A DNA stretch of 64,000 nucleotides from Nymphaea colorata (GCF_008831285.2 NC_045139.1:30760206-30824205); one strand, 5' to 3'. Positions 1 to 12,120 are shown, counted from the stretch's first letter. Notes: generated by a model not told the origin, from the sequence alone. A program made the numbers and translations.

Positions 1-95
1 GCAAGAAAGAAGAATGAAAAAGCAAAAGTCCCACTCATAAGAATTTGAAACCAGACGGGACAGCAGTATTCAGCACCAGAAAATATAGAACTAAC

Positions 96-3000
96 CTTCA
101 GCAGCAACCATGCAAGATCTCTCTAGGCAGACAGCACAAAGATCATCATCATCAGTTAAGTCTCCAGCAGATTGTAGCCCACACTCCCTGCATAGAAAAG
201 CTAGTGAGTCTACAAAAGGTGAAAACTCAATCACGTCGAGTAATAGAAAAAAGTGATTCGGGAAGGTGAAAACTAGTCATTAGTCAAATGAAGTTAACTA
301 AAATGAAAGCTTGCAGTTGATATTAAATGATTTCAGAAATCATTAATCAGAAAAGGAAATAAAATCTCGAATTAATGGGACAATAACATCCAAAGAACTA
401 CTACCACCAGCAGAGGGTAAAATGTATATAAAACTAAGAATATCAACCAATATACCATTGAGTACCATTCTTGGATTTTTGTTGGTGAGTTTTTTCCAGG
501 GTGTTAAAAGGAAAGCTTGTTTTCCTCTGGAAATTTCAAAAAGCTAAATATATAAATAACAAAAAATGCGAAATTTTGAGATTTTCTATCAATTTCCTTG
601 CAAGAACACAGATAAAAACTCAAACTAGTTGCTAAAATGTTAAAACAAACCACAAATGTTCAAACTTCAAAAATATATTAAAAAAATGTTTTTTTGACAA
701 TTCTTGTGATAATATTGTAATATTTCCACAATATTTTTCTTTTCACGATATTTTCAAAATATCACACTTTTCTCACCTTTTCCTTGTTTTAAGGTTTTTA
801 ACACGATTAAAAAAAAGGAAAACATATCTGTGACATTGCTATATACTAGGAAAAACATCAAAGCATCTAAAATCACAAGTAGGCTAGAAAATTTAGCTAC
901 CTATTGCATGACCAATCAAACCAAAGAAAAATAGTTTGAGAGAATAATATAACGAAAGTCAGTATGTGAAATAAAATCAGCATACCTGCATAGGCGGAGT
1001 TGGTGCTTGTCCATCCCAGATGGAGGATGGCTTAATCTAAGTTTTCTGTATACATTCTTTCCTCTTCATCTTGTTCTTTTAGTTTTGTCAGACGACACAA
1101 ACAGTTTCTGATGTGAAAATGTTAATCTAAGTTTTCCTTTTTGGTCTTTTCCTTTTTCTTTGTGGTTCGGTGGGTGAGTTGGTTAGTTGGAAGGAAGTGG
1201 CAGGTACTCTTGTCCAGAGTCCATCAGACTACTTTTGTGAACATGACTGCAGGTACAGGGACGTTCAGGTTAAATCCAGTTTAGATCAGCTATATTAGGG
1301 TAATGATGCCAGGGTCTGGTCAAAAAAAGTTTCTGCTATTCTTACCTTTCAGATCTCGATATTAATTTCTGGATTTCCCACAAGACATGACATGAGTTAT
1401 GGAAGAATTCTGTAACTAATGAAGGGAAAATTTGGTGATGATTGTGAGAGAGCTCTTCTATTAACCTCCTATTGGCAACAAAACAAATCACTTGTACCAT
1501 TACATGTGTCATTTCGACTACAGGGTATCCAGAGAGTGTGAGGCAATACGGAAATCAAAATGGACTATTCATGTGACAGATCAGAAACAAAGAGTGCATA
1601 CTAAGCACATGTATTTTCATCTCACAAAGTAATATGGTATGCATAAACATGTTTAGACTATAGAACTTGCCACAGATTGAATTGAATAAGCAACCCCAAG
1701 GAAGTTATTTTGGATAATTTAGATGTGTTAATCAGTTGAAGTTCAAACGCGGTAACTGAAAACATGAAATCAGATAAATCAGAACAAATAAATTACCTTG
1801 CTATGCTTATTATACTTGAAAGAGGCAAGGCTAAGAACTTCGATGGTGTAAACATTCGGGGAATCACATCAGAGTCCGGTGCTAGCAGTGGTGCAAGCCA
1901 ATGCCTTCCCCATGTTACCGCAATATCAAGTGGTAGCCGTCTGATGAAAACGTAAGCTTAGCATAATTAAAGTTGGTGAAAATAACGACATATGACCATT
2001 ATATTGCAACAAATTATTGACAAGTGTCAAAAATGGCTACCCATCACAGTTCCTAGCAGTTCGGCTAGCACCTTTTGCAATAAGAACCTGAAAGAAACGT
2101 AACCATGAAAGGCTAAAATGAGAAACAGATTTTGAAAACAAAATATTCCAAATGGAAAGCAGAAAAATTACAGGAAGCGTACATGAAGTGAAACAGCACA
2201 ATTATAAACAAAAAAGTAGTTCTGAAAAAAACCCACACTTTTTTGATAGGCTACACCCATAACATTGATAAAACCACTGGCTAAAATGCTGTGAATATCA
2301 GTATCGATGATGGACTGTTTTTATAAGATGATACATAATCAGGCTGTATTGGGCCTATTGGCCATATAGAATGGAGGTGAATCAGCAGATTTTCTATATT
2401 TATATTGAAAATGAAAACTACTTCAATCTAATTCAGACAAAAACTAAGAAAATAGCAAGATTCAGATTTGGTCTGTATCATGTCAGTGAGGGGCCATACA
2501 ATAGCCATCAACCAATTCAGGTTGGCATAAGCCAATACTGACAATAAAAAGGGGATGAACATGGACTTGCCTGGCAACACTTCATATTTCCTCCACATGC
2601 AGCATAATGCAAAGGGGTGCTTCCAGCACCTGAAAGGCAAAAGGTAACAACAGATAACAGTTAACAGAAAAACAAACACAGAGAAAATCAACCAAATTAA
2701 TTTCTCAAGAAATTACATGTGAGTATACTGCACCTATCAAGTCCATTGATGTACCATTGTGGAATGTCACGGCTGAACCATTTGCACTTATATCAAGAAG
2801 CAATTGCACACAATCAAAATGGCCATGCAGTGCAGCCACATGAAGAGCTGTCAGTCCCCCATCAGCATCCCAGTTCACAAACTTGGAGAGCGCACTGCAG
2901 CAAAAGAGAGCAAACTAAATATCAGTATGTCACCAAGATGGCTTTGGGGCAATATACTCAGGTGCGGAAAGAAGATATCAGAAAAAATACAAATACTTTT

Positions 3001-4327
3001 ACATGCATATTATTATACAGCTACATGGGAGATCACATGAAGCAACAGATTTAGTATCTAACAATGTATTTTTAAATTTGTAAAAAAATAAGTAACATTC
3101 TATAAATGCAATGCCTGGACCATAGCTAAGAATCATTTTGGAGGCCAATAGAACAAAATAAATCAGGTCCATTTTTCAAAAGAAAATAAACAATAACAAA
3201 TAATAACCTGTTGTATTTTTGTCTGGTGAAGCTTTCACCCATAGTCTCCGAGAAAGTAGCAGGCTCATAAGGCTCACTGGGTATAAAATCAGCAACAAGA
3301 AGCCTCATGCACCTGGCATGACCATTAGATGCTGCAAAGTGCAACGCTGTTCTACCACGGTAATCTGCTCTTGCAACCTGAATAAATTAAGCCAGTCACA
3401 GTATAGAAAGGCAAATAAACAAAAGCCATTAAGATCATGAGTCGAACAGTAGGAATCAACTATGTTAGAAGAGACTTACATTGCCCTTATACAATAGAAG
3501 CATTTGAACCACTTCCCAATGTCCATATCGACAAGCATGCATTAATGCTGTCTGCATCATAATAAACCAGAAGAATACAGAAAAACCTAAGATGATCAAC
3601 AATTTGGAACCATCAATAAGATGCTAATTCATAACAAGCTCCAAATTGAGCAAAAGAAGCTACCGTTCTAAATTTCTCAGACCAACCAAACCATGATGAA
3701 GAAACAGTCTCTGTGGCAATCACTAAATTCCAACGTAGCACCGAGATAAGGTAAAGAAACAGTCAATTTTCATACAGTTTCTACCTTCAAAACCAATTCC
3801 TTATCTGACAGGATAAATCCACATCATTCTTTTCGTACACTCCGCAAGAGCCTATTAACCTTCTTGCAGAAATTGGGCAACGAACAACTAAGCAAACCAA
3901 TTTAATCACAAATATAACCCCATGTCCCAACTTGGTGAAACCAGAAAATATACATCTATAGGAAGAATTTTAATCACCTGCCCACAATAATTCTTCGAAT
4001 TGGAATCTGCCCCATGCTCAAGCAAGACGTTGACTATCTGTAGCAAATGCAACATAACAAAAATAAATAAATAAAACGAATGGTCAGCCAACAACTACAG
4101 TAGGAAACCCGAGAAGTCGATGGGGAAAGAGCGGGAGGAACTGTACGAACCTCGTTGTGGCCTTTTGCGGCGGCAAAATGAAGAGGAGAATTGTGGCCTC
4201 CAAACGTGGAGTATTTGGCAAGGCACGGATTGAGTTCCAGGAGCATGCGAGCTTCAATAAGGTCACCATCTCTAGCGGCAGAAACCAACCTCTCTCCGGA
4301 TGCAGAACACCCAAATGAGTTACCCAT
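96..4327 (-). CDS. XBAT33: XBAT33/XB3-like ankyrin-repeat RING E3 ubiquitin ligase, partial (3' end outside window)
   Basis: Nine coding exons read on the minus strand: 4327-4151, 4037-3978, 3551-3480, 3377-3208, 2894-2734, 2629-2571, 2087-2041, 1940-1797 and 187-96. They join in frame to about 327 residues. The protein starts [22 protein letters not shown], the family signature, with Gly2 suited to N-myristoylation. Ankyrin repeats follow ([73 protein letters not shown]). The last visible exon opens the RING finger ([18 protein letters not shown], first zinc pair C314/C317); the rest of the RING and the tail lie beyond base 1. By family knowledge it is a membrane-associated RING E3 ligase, and the rice relative XB3 acts with the immune receptor XA21. 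Exon 6 uses a GC donor (AG|GCAAGT). The exon 7 to 8 join places Arg where I recall relatives having Trp (NCNGW). An in-frame ATG also lies 8 codons upstream at 4351. The XBAT33 assignment rests on remembered homologues. Confidence 0.93.
188..1796 (-). other. Large intron 8 of the XBAT33-like gene
   Basis: This 1.6 kb intron separates the end of the ankyrin region (residues ending SIISIA) from the RING-bearing exon (RECGLQS). Its donor is at 1796-1795 and its acceptor AG at 189-188, read on the minus strand. It is AT-rich with repeated ATATT/CACAATATTTT motifs around 640-800. I saw no further coding exon, although a segment ending CCTATGCAG|GTATGC near 985-1040 looks donor-like. That segment would insert a peptide absent from the relatives I know, so I left it out. 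Confidence 0.7.
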
Positions 4328-5874
4328 TCCTCTAATCAAACCAATCAACATCGGTTTGAACCCCTCTGAAATCGGCAAACCCTCGAAAAACCCATTTAGA
4401 ACTTCCCTAGTTCGCTATCGAAATGATAACCATATCACCCAACTGATCATCAAACAAAAGGAATCCCACCTTAGGATCTGAACAGAACAACAATCCTAAA
4501 CGGCATTTTTCACTGACTCATTGATCAAAAATTCGTCATAGATCAAACAAATGGAGAAGACCCACATCACAAATACATCCATCAGTCCACTCAACCCACA
4601 AGAACATCCATACCAACGATCAAAGTTCCCCACAAATCGTCAAACAAGTACAACAAAACATTTGCCGAACCGTCGCTACCTACCCAAAACCGTCCTTTTA
4701 ACGAGCACTGTACAAAGGAAGTACCTAACCGCTTCTTCTATCAATCTATTTTTTGGGTGGTGGTTTTGCCTTTCTCGTCAGGAACAACTCTAAAAACTCA
4801 CGAATCCTGGTTGACGCTAGAGGACCGCGAACAATGAAGTGAGGAACGAAAATATAGGTTCGGTTTGCTGGCTTCTATTGACTGACATTTCGCTCTCTCT
4901 TTCTCTCTTCGGAGACGTCCGATAAATTGCGATGATTCAGAGGGAATTCTTCTCTTATGGTCGGAAGAAGAACGCGGGAATTCTTAATAAAAAAAAGGCC
5001 ATTCAGAAGAACGCGGGAATTCTTAGTAAAAAAAGGCCATGGCACGCATACCCTCCCGTTCCAGGACAGATGTTGCAACATCCGAACCAAACGAGGTAAA
5101 ATTTGGAAAACCTATAAATAACGGGATAATAAAATAGGACAGGACGAGGAAAAATACCACTCGAAATAGGTTCCCTCCCTCTTATTCGTCTGTCAAAATT
5201 TTACTCAAGCCTTTCCCCAAGCTAACCAGAGCTACAGCTTCTGCGTTAGGTCAAGGTTCATGTCTCCAGTACTTTTAGACTCTGGTCTACAAATACGGTT
5301 TCCAGTATATCATCTCTTATCTTTTAAACTCTTTTTGAAGATCATTAGAAGTTTATAGGAAAAAATCACGACTTTCCGATATTTAGATCCAATTTTATGA
5401 GCCAAGAACAGCAGTGCCTTGTATTTTAAAACATTTCTAAAACTCGATCCGCACATGCATCTGGGTAATATAAAATCTGGTGAAAAAGTTGGACACATTA
5501 AAGAAATTACTTCAAACTTTTCTAAGGCCTTTATGGAACTCGTTTATCACAATGGTTTAGTATAAGGTCGTCGTTTGACTCTCAGTCTCAGATCACAAAA
5601 ATTCGGACTTCGCCAGGTCGCAGCCTCACAGGCTTTTGAAGAGTAATTTGAAATTACTTTTTGAAATTTATACAAAGGCATATACTTAAGTTTTGATATG
5701 ATCATATTTGCTCCACTTTTCGTCTCTTCAATTTAGCCGTTTAAATTACCTAAACAATCTTCGCATATAGACATAACCAGCCGTAAATAAAAGATGAAGA
5801 AATAATATTGGTATCAAAACATTGTCTTTGTTATCTTGATATTATAAACTTCATTTAGTTGACCAACTTTTTTA

Positions 5875-6165
5875 GGAGGTGTTTGGATGACAAATTTTGG
5901 GATACAAAACCTGGTTTTCCCTCAAAACACCATTTCAAGAATGTTTGGAGATGTTAAATTCGAGTTTTGCTAAAACCTGCTTTTCGGAAAATCTGGTTTA
6001 CACGAAGGCCTGAAAAAACTGCCTCTTTCCAAGTTTTTTAAGTAAAACTAATTTTTGTCTCTAAACCAAGTTTTTCACTTGTCATTCAAATATTCAAACC
6101 AAGTTTACAATAACAAGTTTTTAATCAGGTTTTATAAAATTTGTATATTAAAACCAAGTTTTATA
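5875..6165. repeat. Dispersed AAACCTGGTTTT / AACCAAGTTTT repeat, copy 1
   Basis: The segment opens GGAGGTGTTTGGATGACAAA and is dense in ACCTGGTTTT and ACCAAGTTTT on both strands. A segment of the same character sits at about 21110-21300, upstream of the kinase gene. The GTGTTTGG opening and self-complementary words suggest a MITE-type non-autonomous DNA element, but I could not define ends or a target duplication. Confidence 0.45.
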
Positions 6166-7026
6166 CTATCTTAATAAGTGAATATAATGAAATATTCATC
6201 CTACCACTCACTAAAGAGCTCAATCTCCCGCTTTACCCCTTATCTTTTAAAAGTACAATGTTTGCTTTGGTGTCTCGAAATGCTACCGTCACCGCACATC
6301 AACTTGTGCATTAATGACTCTTTATTTACAACACAGGGTTTGTTGATAGTTCGGAAATTCAAAACAAAAACTGATCACCTATCAAGGTGTCGTCGGCGAT
6401 CACAGGAGCTATTAAAAAAAGATGAACCTCCCCTTGAGTCCTTCAGGGTTGGCTCTCTCTTCATATATTTTAATCATGTAAAGGTTCGTGCTCTGACCAG
6501 CTAGACACGCACAAGTCAAAATCGCAAGCCTGTTTTCAAATGTCCTTGTATGGGGACAAAAAGGTTCGTGTTTGAATGTGTGGCTTAAGTTCCAATAATT
6601 GATTTAAGATAATATTCTGCTCACCAGGTTGAAACTTTCAGGTACAACAGTTAAAAATCTTTGTTGAGACAAAAATATATATATATATATCAAACAGTAA
6701 ACGTACAACTTTGTCTGTTGAAATAGAAAAGGGTTTCTTGATTTTTTTTTTATTTGTTGTTAAGGGGCTTGATTGAGATGAATTTCTCCATGCAATACAC
6801 TTGAAAAAATACCTTCAAACAAACTTCTACTAAGGAAAAGGTTGTCCTGAAATAATTTTCAGGTGAAATAAGTGTCTCCAGTTAATTATAATTTTTATAT
6901 TTTTCTTAAAAACTTCAATGAACAAGTTCAAAGTTTGGCGTGATAATCCTTACAGCAACTGTATTATTTTGTTCTAAGCATATATATATGTATGATAGAA
7001 AAATATAAAAATTTGCAAAAAAAAAA

Positions 7027-7426
7027 GTTATTTAGGCTAATCCTGTACCATTTGATCATTTAATAAGGTGCGACGTGTAAAGTTATTCTTCATAAAACCA
7101 AATAATAATCCGTTTTTTAATTCTAAAACGTAACTTTACATGCTTGTAAATTATAAATTAAGTTGAATGAGTGTTTCGTAAATCAGTTCGCATAATTCTT
7201 ATATTTATTAATCCGTCAATTAAAAAGTTTTTTAGACTAATCGTGCAACATTTGATAACACGATTGATGGATAATAAGGTGCCATTCGTAAAGTTATTTT
7301 CCATAAAACCAAATAATAAAATGCTTCTGAATTTCAAAAAGTAATTTTACATGCTTGCAAGTTAGAAATTAGGTTGAATATATGTTTCATAAATCAGTTG
7401 ACATAGTTCTCGTACTTATTGAATCT
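7027..7426 (+). repeat. Direct tandem duplication, unit about 200 bp
   Basis: Copy 1 covers about 7027-7214 and copy 2 about 7227-7426. Both run in the same order through TTTAG(G/A)CTAATC, AACATTTGAT or ACCATTTGAT, AATAAGGTGC, GTAAAGTTATT, ATAAAACCAAATAATAA, TTTACATGCTTG, TTGAAT and AAATCAGTT. Copy 2 has a small insertion after TTTGAT. The copies differ at many positions, so the duplication is not recent. Confidence 0.8.
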
Positions 7427-7797
7427 ATATAATAATATAAATTCAAAAATATATATGTGTCGCACTTATATAAATTCATACTCAGTTTAAGTTATATAGG
7501 AAACGTGAACTGTATTTGCAAAAGAAGATATATTTTCAAATATTTTATAAGCAACAATAATATGATGGTCTTTTAATTAACCATTAAAAAATGTATGCAT
7601 CTTTAAAAACAAATAAATATTATCTATGTTTATTTTTTATCTATTATTTAGATTTATTTATATTATTTGGTATAACTAGAGTTGATAATACAAACCGATA
7701 GACTTGAATTTTGCTCATAATAAGGCTAATACTGTATTTCACTAGCTCAATATTGTTGTTATTATATTTTCAACAGCGCAAAATTTAGCTGTGCTTA

Positions 7798-7802
<5 letters not shown>

Positions 7803-7888
<86 letters not shown>
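7803..7888. repeat. Long (TA)n microsatellite
   Basis: An almost pure TA dinucleotide array of about 86 bp, with one TG interruption near 7830. It is followed by a degenerate TATATAACATGTGTATG tail. It lies about 0.6 kb upstream of the PPR start codon. Confidence 0.95.
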
Positions 7889-7892
<4 letters not shown>

Positions 7893-8484
7893 GTGTATGT
7901 ATATATATAACATGTGTATGTATGTATTAAGTATAGGTATTATACATAGTCTACAAAATGTATAAACAAAGTAAATACAAAATCTATTTAATCTATTAAT
8001 CTATGTAAGTATATGAAGTTCTTTTTTGAAAAATAAATAAGAGTTTGTTCTGAGTTTGAAAAGTAACTTTCCATGGAGATTATAAATCAAATCCAGTTTG
8101 AATGGCATGCACATTGTATGATAGAAAGTGCGTACTTTTTTCTTTCTAACCAGAAACAAATTTCCAACTGGTTCTGTCGCTCTTTTGTCAGGAATTCAAA
8201 CGTATAACGGAATGCTTTGATCCGAATACAAAACAACTACACATTAATTGGATGTCCTCGGATTGGATTTGAATACAGACGTGCTAAGATTCTTTCGCAA
8301 ACTGATCGGGTTACCGCGCTGTGAGATACTGATGGAAAGACCACCAGGTTTTCCGGCAAACAAGCCGGAATATGGATTCACAAGTCATTGAAGTGGTGCC
8401 TGACTTTTCCGTCTTCTCCCTCATGTTCCTCAACTCTTCCATGAGTCCATCTCCTTCTCTGTGCCAGTAGTAGGGGATGCTGTC

Positions 8485-10926
8485 ATGAAACGGTTCTGCT
8501 CGTGGAAATGGCAGCAAACACTGGAATGTTGCCTCCATCACAACGACCTGGAGCGAGCGAAGCTAGTTCATGGCCTTATGTTGTCAAGGGGCATCCACCC
8601 ACCAATCGTCTCCGCCAACAGGTTCCTGGACATGCTGTCAGAAGCGGGGGAAATAGACCAAGCAGTCAAAGTGTTCGACAAAATGCGCCAGAGAGACGAG
8701 TACTCATGGAACACCATGATCAAAGGATATGCCCGCTCCCGCCTGTTGGCCGAAGCACGTCTGCTGTTCGAACAAGCTCCCGCCCGCGTTCCGATTACTT
8801 GGTCGTCTTTGATTTCGGGATACGCCCTCAACGGGTGCGAGGACGAGGCGCTTGAACTGTTTTGGAGAATGCAGTCGGAAGGATTGAAGCCCAACGAGTA
8901 TACATTTGGTAGTGTCTTGCGGGCATGCGCCGTCCGCCCGAGGCTCTCGTGCGGCCAACAGGTTCATGCCCATGTTCTTAAAACTGGTTTCGATTCGAAT
9001 GTTTTCGTCGTCACGGGTCTTGTTGACATGTATGCGAAATGCAGGAGGGTTCATGAAGCGACCAACCTGTTCTCCATAACGCCTGAAAGGAACACGGTTC
9101 TTTGGACAGCCATGGTGTCTGGGTTATCTCAAAATGGGGAAGGCCGAAAAGCAATGGAGATCTTCCGAGAGATGCATCGGTCTGGCTCCAGGCCTAATCA
9201 ATTCACCTTTCCAAGTGTGCTTACTGCTTGCGCTAGCATTTCAGATATTGACTTTGGAACTCAAATACATAATCACATAATTCAGACTGGTTTCGGACCT
9301 AATGTGTTCGTAGAAAGTGCATTGGTTGATATGTACTCGAAATGTGGGGACCTGAGCAGCGCTCAGCTGGTGCTAGACAATATGATAGTTGCAGATGAGG
9401 TCTCATGGAACTCCATGATTGGAGGGTGTGTGAGACACGGGCTACAAGCCAGAGCCCTATGCATCTTCAAAAGAATGCATGAAACTGCCATGAGGATTGA
9501 TGATTTCACATATCCTTCAGTTCTCAATTCTTTTGCTTCTCTGAATGAACTTAAACATGGGCAATCAGTTCATTCTATGATTGTGAAAACGGGCTTTGGT
9601 ACGCATAAACATGTGGGGAATGCTTTGGTAGACATGTATGCAAAATGTGGAAGCTTGGGGTATGCATCTTCTGTATTCATTACCATGCCTGAACCAGATG
9701 TAATCTCATGGACTTCATTGATCACTGGTTATGCACATCATGGATTTCATGAAGACGCTCTTAGGCTGTTTTGCGATATGAAAGACGCAGGCATTTCCAC
9801 TGATGAATTTGCCTTAGCTAGTGCTCTGAGTGCTTGTGCAGGATTGACAGTCCTTGAAGTGGGGCGTCAAATTCATGTGATATTCATAAAATCTGGTTTT
9901 GGGTCATCTTTGTCAATTGAAAATTCCCTGGTTACCATGTATGCAAAATGTGGATGCATCATGGATGCTCATACTGTCTTCGACTTGATGCCAGATAGAG
10001 ATGTTGTTTCTTGGACTGCTCTCATCGTGGGTCATGCTCAGAATGGCAGAGGGAATGTGTCTGTGGAACTCTATGAAAAAATGCTTAGAAGTGGAACTAA
10101 GCCAGATTTCATCACCTTCGTTGGAGTTCTTTTTGCTTGCAGTCATGCTGGGCTTGTAGAGGATGGTCGCTACTACTTTGAGTCTATGAGCAAAATTCAT
10201 GGTATTAGTCCAAGTACAGAACATTATGCCTGCATGATTGATCTCTTAGGCCGCGCTGGACAGATAGATGCAGCTGAAGAGCTGTTAAATGAGATGCCAA
10301 TAAAGCCAGATGCAACTGTTTGGAAAGCACTCCTTTCTGCTTGCAGAGTCCATGGAAAAATTGAACTAGGAGAAATGGCAGCTTGTAATCTTCTTGCGTT
10401 GGAGCCCCAAAATGCAGTACCATATATTTTACTGTCTCACATGTACTCTTCTGCCGGTAAATGGGAGGAAGCAGCAAAAATTAGAAGATTGATGAAGTCA
10501 CGAGGAGTAACAAAAGAACCAGGCTGCAGCTGGATTGAGGTGAATAACACGGTCCATGCTTTTCTGGCCGAAGATAGGGGACACCCGAGGATGGCTGAAA
10601 TATATTCTAAGATTGACTTAGTTATGAGTCTAATTAAGGAAGCTGGGTATGTTCCTGATCGGGCGTGTGCATTACATGATGTTGATGAGGAAGGAAAAGA
10701 GATTGGGCTTGCATACCACAGTGAGAAATTGGCAGTGGCTTTTGGCCTCCTTGCAGTGCCTCCTGGCTGCCCCATCAGGGTTGTCAAGAACCTTCGTGTA
10801 TGTGGAGACTGCCATTCTGCTATTAAATACATCTCAAAAGTCTTCTCCAGGAAAATTATAGTCAGGGATTCAAACTGTTACCACCACTTCAGTGAGGGTG
10901 CATGTTCCTGCAGGGATTATTGGTAA
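8485..10926 (+). CDS. PLS-class pentatricopeptide repeat protein with E and DYW domains (At3g61170-like)
   Basis: A single intronless frame of 813 residues, typical of plant DYW-class PPR genes. I chose the ATG at 8485 (MKRFCSWKWQQ) because it is the first in-frame ATG after the stop at 8401-8403. PPR motifs run through most of the protein, with repeated WNTMIKGYA, VDMYAKC, VSWTALIVG and FPSVLTACAS type helices. An E region follows (VWKALLSACRVHG, EPQNAVPYILLS, KEPGCSWIEV), then a complete C-terminal DYW deaminase-like domain. The zinc and active-site residues HSE (745-747) and CGDC (773-776) and the terminal CSCRDYW (807-813) are intact. By family knowledge such proteins edit C to U in organelle transcripts, with the PPR tract choosing the site. 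The closest protein I recall is Arabidopsis At3g61170, predicted mitochondrial. The target site is unknown, and no strong targeting peptide is obvious by eye. Confidence 0.95.
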   Translation: MKRFCSWKWQQTLECCLHHNDLERAKLVHGLMLSRGIHPPIVSANRFLDMLSEAGEIDQAVKVFDKMRQRDEYSWNTMIKGYARSRLLAEARLLFEQAPARVPITWSSLISGYALNGCEDEALELFWRMQSEGLKPNEYTFGSVLRACAVRPRLSCGQQVHAHVLKTGFDSNVFVVTGLVDMYAKCRRVHEATNLFSITPERNTVLWTAMVSGLSQNGEGRKAMEIFREMHRSGSRPNQFTFPSVLTACASISDIDFGTQIHNHIIQTGFGPNVFVESALVDMYSKCGDLSSAQLVLDNMIVADEVSWNSMIGGCVRHGLQARALCIFKRMHETAMRIDDFTYPSVLNSFASLNELKHGQSVHSMIVKTGFGTHKHVGNALVDMYAKCGSLGYASSVFITMPEPDVISWTSLITGYAHHGFHEDALRLFCDMKDAGISTDEFALASALSACAGLTVLEVGRQIHVIFIKSGFGSSLSIENSLVTMYAKCGCIMDAHTVFDLMPDRDVVSWTALIVGHAQNGRGNVSVELYEKMLRSGTKPDFITFVGVLFACSHAGLVEDGRYYFESMSKIHGISPSTEHYACMIDLLGRAGQIDAAEELLNEMPIKPDATVWKALLSACRVHGKIELGEMAACNLLALEPQNAVPYILLSHMYSSAGKWEEAAKIRRLMKSRGVTKEPGCSWIEVNNTVHAFLAEDRGHPRMAEIYSKIDLVMSLIKEAGYVPDRACALHDVDEEGKEIGLAYHSEKLAVAFGLLAVPPGCPIRVVKNLRVCGDCHSAIKYISKVFSRKIIVRDSNCYHHFSEGACSCRDYW

Positions 10927-12120
10927 TCTGCTGGTAGAACATACTTAGCGAAAGAGATATATAGTGGAAGCTGCGTTGATGAATAAGATGAATCAACAAA
11001 GCAGCAGTTCAATTTGCACTTTGCAGGGGAGGCTGAAAGTGCAGCAGCAATCCACCCTATGAGTTTTATAGTAGCAACTAACCATGAGATCTTTCACCTT
11101 GATTTTAACACCCATGGGAAAAGACTTGAAGGGTGAGGAGCTTATATTTTAATGGATTACTACCACAATCCTGCTTCATAGCCTTTTTTCACGACGTCAA
11201 TCAGGCTTTATGCATGTTGGGATCCATCATGTCAACCACAGATTAGCTTCGAATCAGCGTTAAGTGAAGGTAACTCATCACTTTCGGATAATATAGATTT
11301 TCATGCCTAGGTGCAAACGAAATGTCTAGCCTTTTTCTCCTCCTCCCATATGGTTTAGCTCTTGTGCATCGGATAGTAGCACAACAAAGAATATTGCCAC
11401 TTGATGGTAGTGAAGAACCTAGCTACTGAAAGACTGGAAATAGACAGCAAAGAGGTTAAAGTTTTTCACTCGTGGCTTTTCATATTCGGCTTAGCGGTCC
11501 AAGAATGCAAATTTCAAATAGGACCGCGACTGGAATAATGGTTCTGATTCATTTGTTAAGAGAAAAATGACATATATTAGAGGGGTGCCTGTGTTCTCTT
11601 TCAACGAAATGTTTCCTTGGTGCAGCGTTTGCAGCGGCCTCTAAGGACAAGCTTTCCTATAACAAAAAGCCAGCAAATGAGAAAAAAGTTGCAATGCAAA
11701 TCGAGATGAGACAGAGAACTTCCATTAGATTGAGAAATTCTACACGTTAACATCCAAGATGAGAGGCGTACAAGTGGTAATGATGCTCTCATCTATTCCA
11801 AAATATAGATTACAAGGACAAAATGGCAAAAAAAAAAAGAGAAAAAAGAAAAGCTCAGCAATCTATGAGTACAGCACATACAATTGAGGACATTACACAT
11901 TGCGGTTGCATTCACCTGACCATCAAATTCGCAGTGGGCAGCCGCCCCTCCATTTCTTTTTATCTTGCTCTCAACATACCCTTCCAACAGCAAAGGGAAA
12001 GAAAGCTTATGGACACCACGTTATTCTACCTTCCACCAGAATGATCTTCTCTGCTTAAAGCAACCGAGCACTATGAGATATTCTAGGACAACAGGGACAC
12101 CGAGTGCTAGAAAAAGGCAC
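10927..12120. other. Tail-to-tail spacer between the PPR and kinase genes
   Basis: This 1.2 kb carries the 3' untranslated regions of two converging genes. It is of mixed composition with no protein-like frame. Short A-rich stretches (around 11826-11860) are present. I could not fix either polyadenylation site. Confidence 0.7.

Larger units (their letters stand above)
4328..8484. other. Divergent intergenic region between the XBAT33-like and PPR genes
   Basis: About 4.2 kb separates the two start codons and holds both promoters and leaders. The first 600 bases, upstream of the E3 gene, are of mixed composition with a CT-rich stretch near 4888-4912 that could be its leader. From 5100 onward the sequence is very AT-rich. 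It contains an element with AAACCTGGTTTT motifs at about 5875-6165, a 200-bp tandem duplication at 7027-7426 and a long TA microsatellite at 7803-7888. No open frame here resembles a protein I know. Confidence 0.75.

Noticed and set aside
985-1040. Possible extra exon inside intron 8 of the E3 gene
   Set aside because: It has a good donor but would insert a peptide not found in relatives between IA and RECG; the flanking exons already join in phase.
8461-8484. Upstream extension of the PPR frame to a GTG codon
   Set aside because: Plant nuclear genes start at ATG; the first in-frame ATG is at 8485.
10437-10832. 131-codon open frame on the minus strand
   Set aside because: It is antisense to the E/DYW region of the PPR gene and has no family resemblance.
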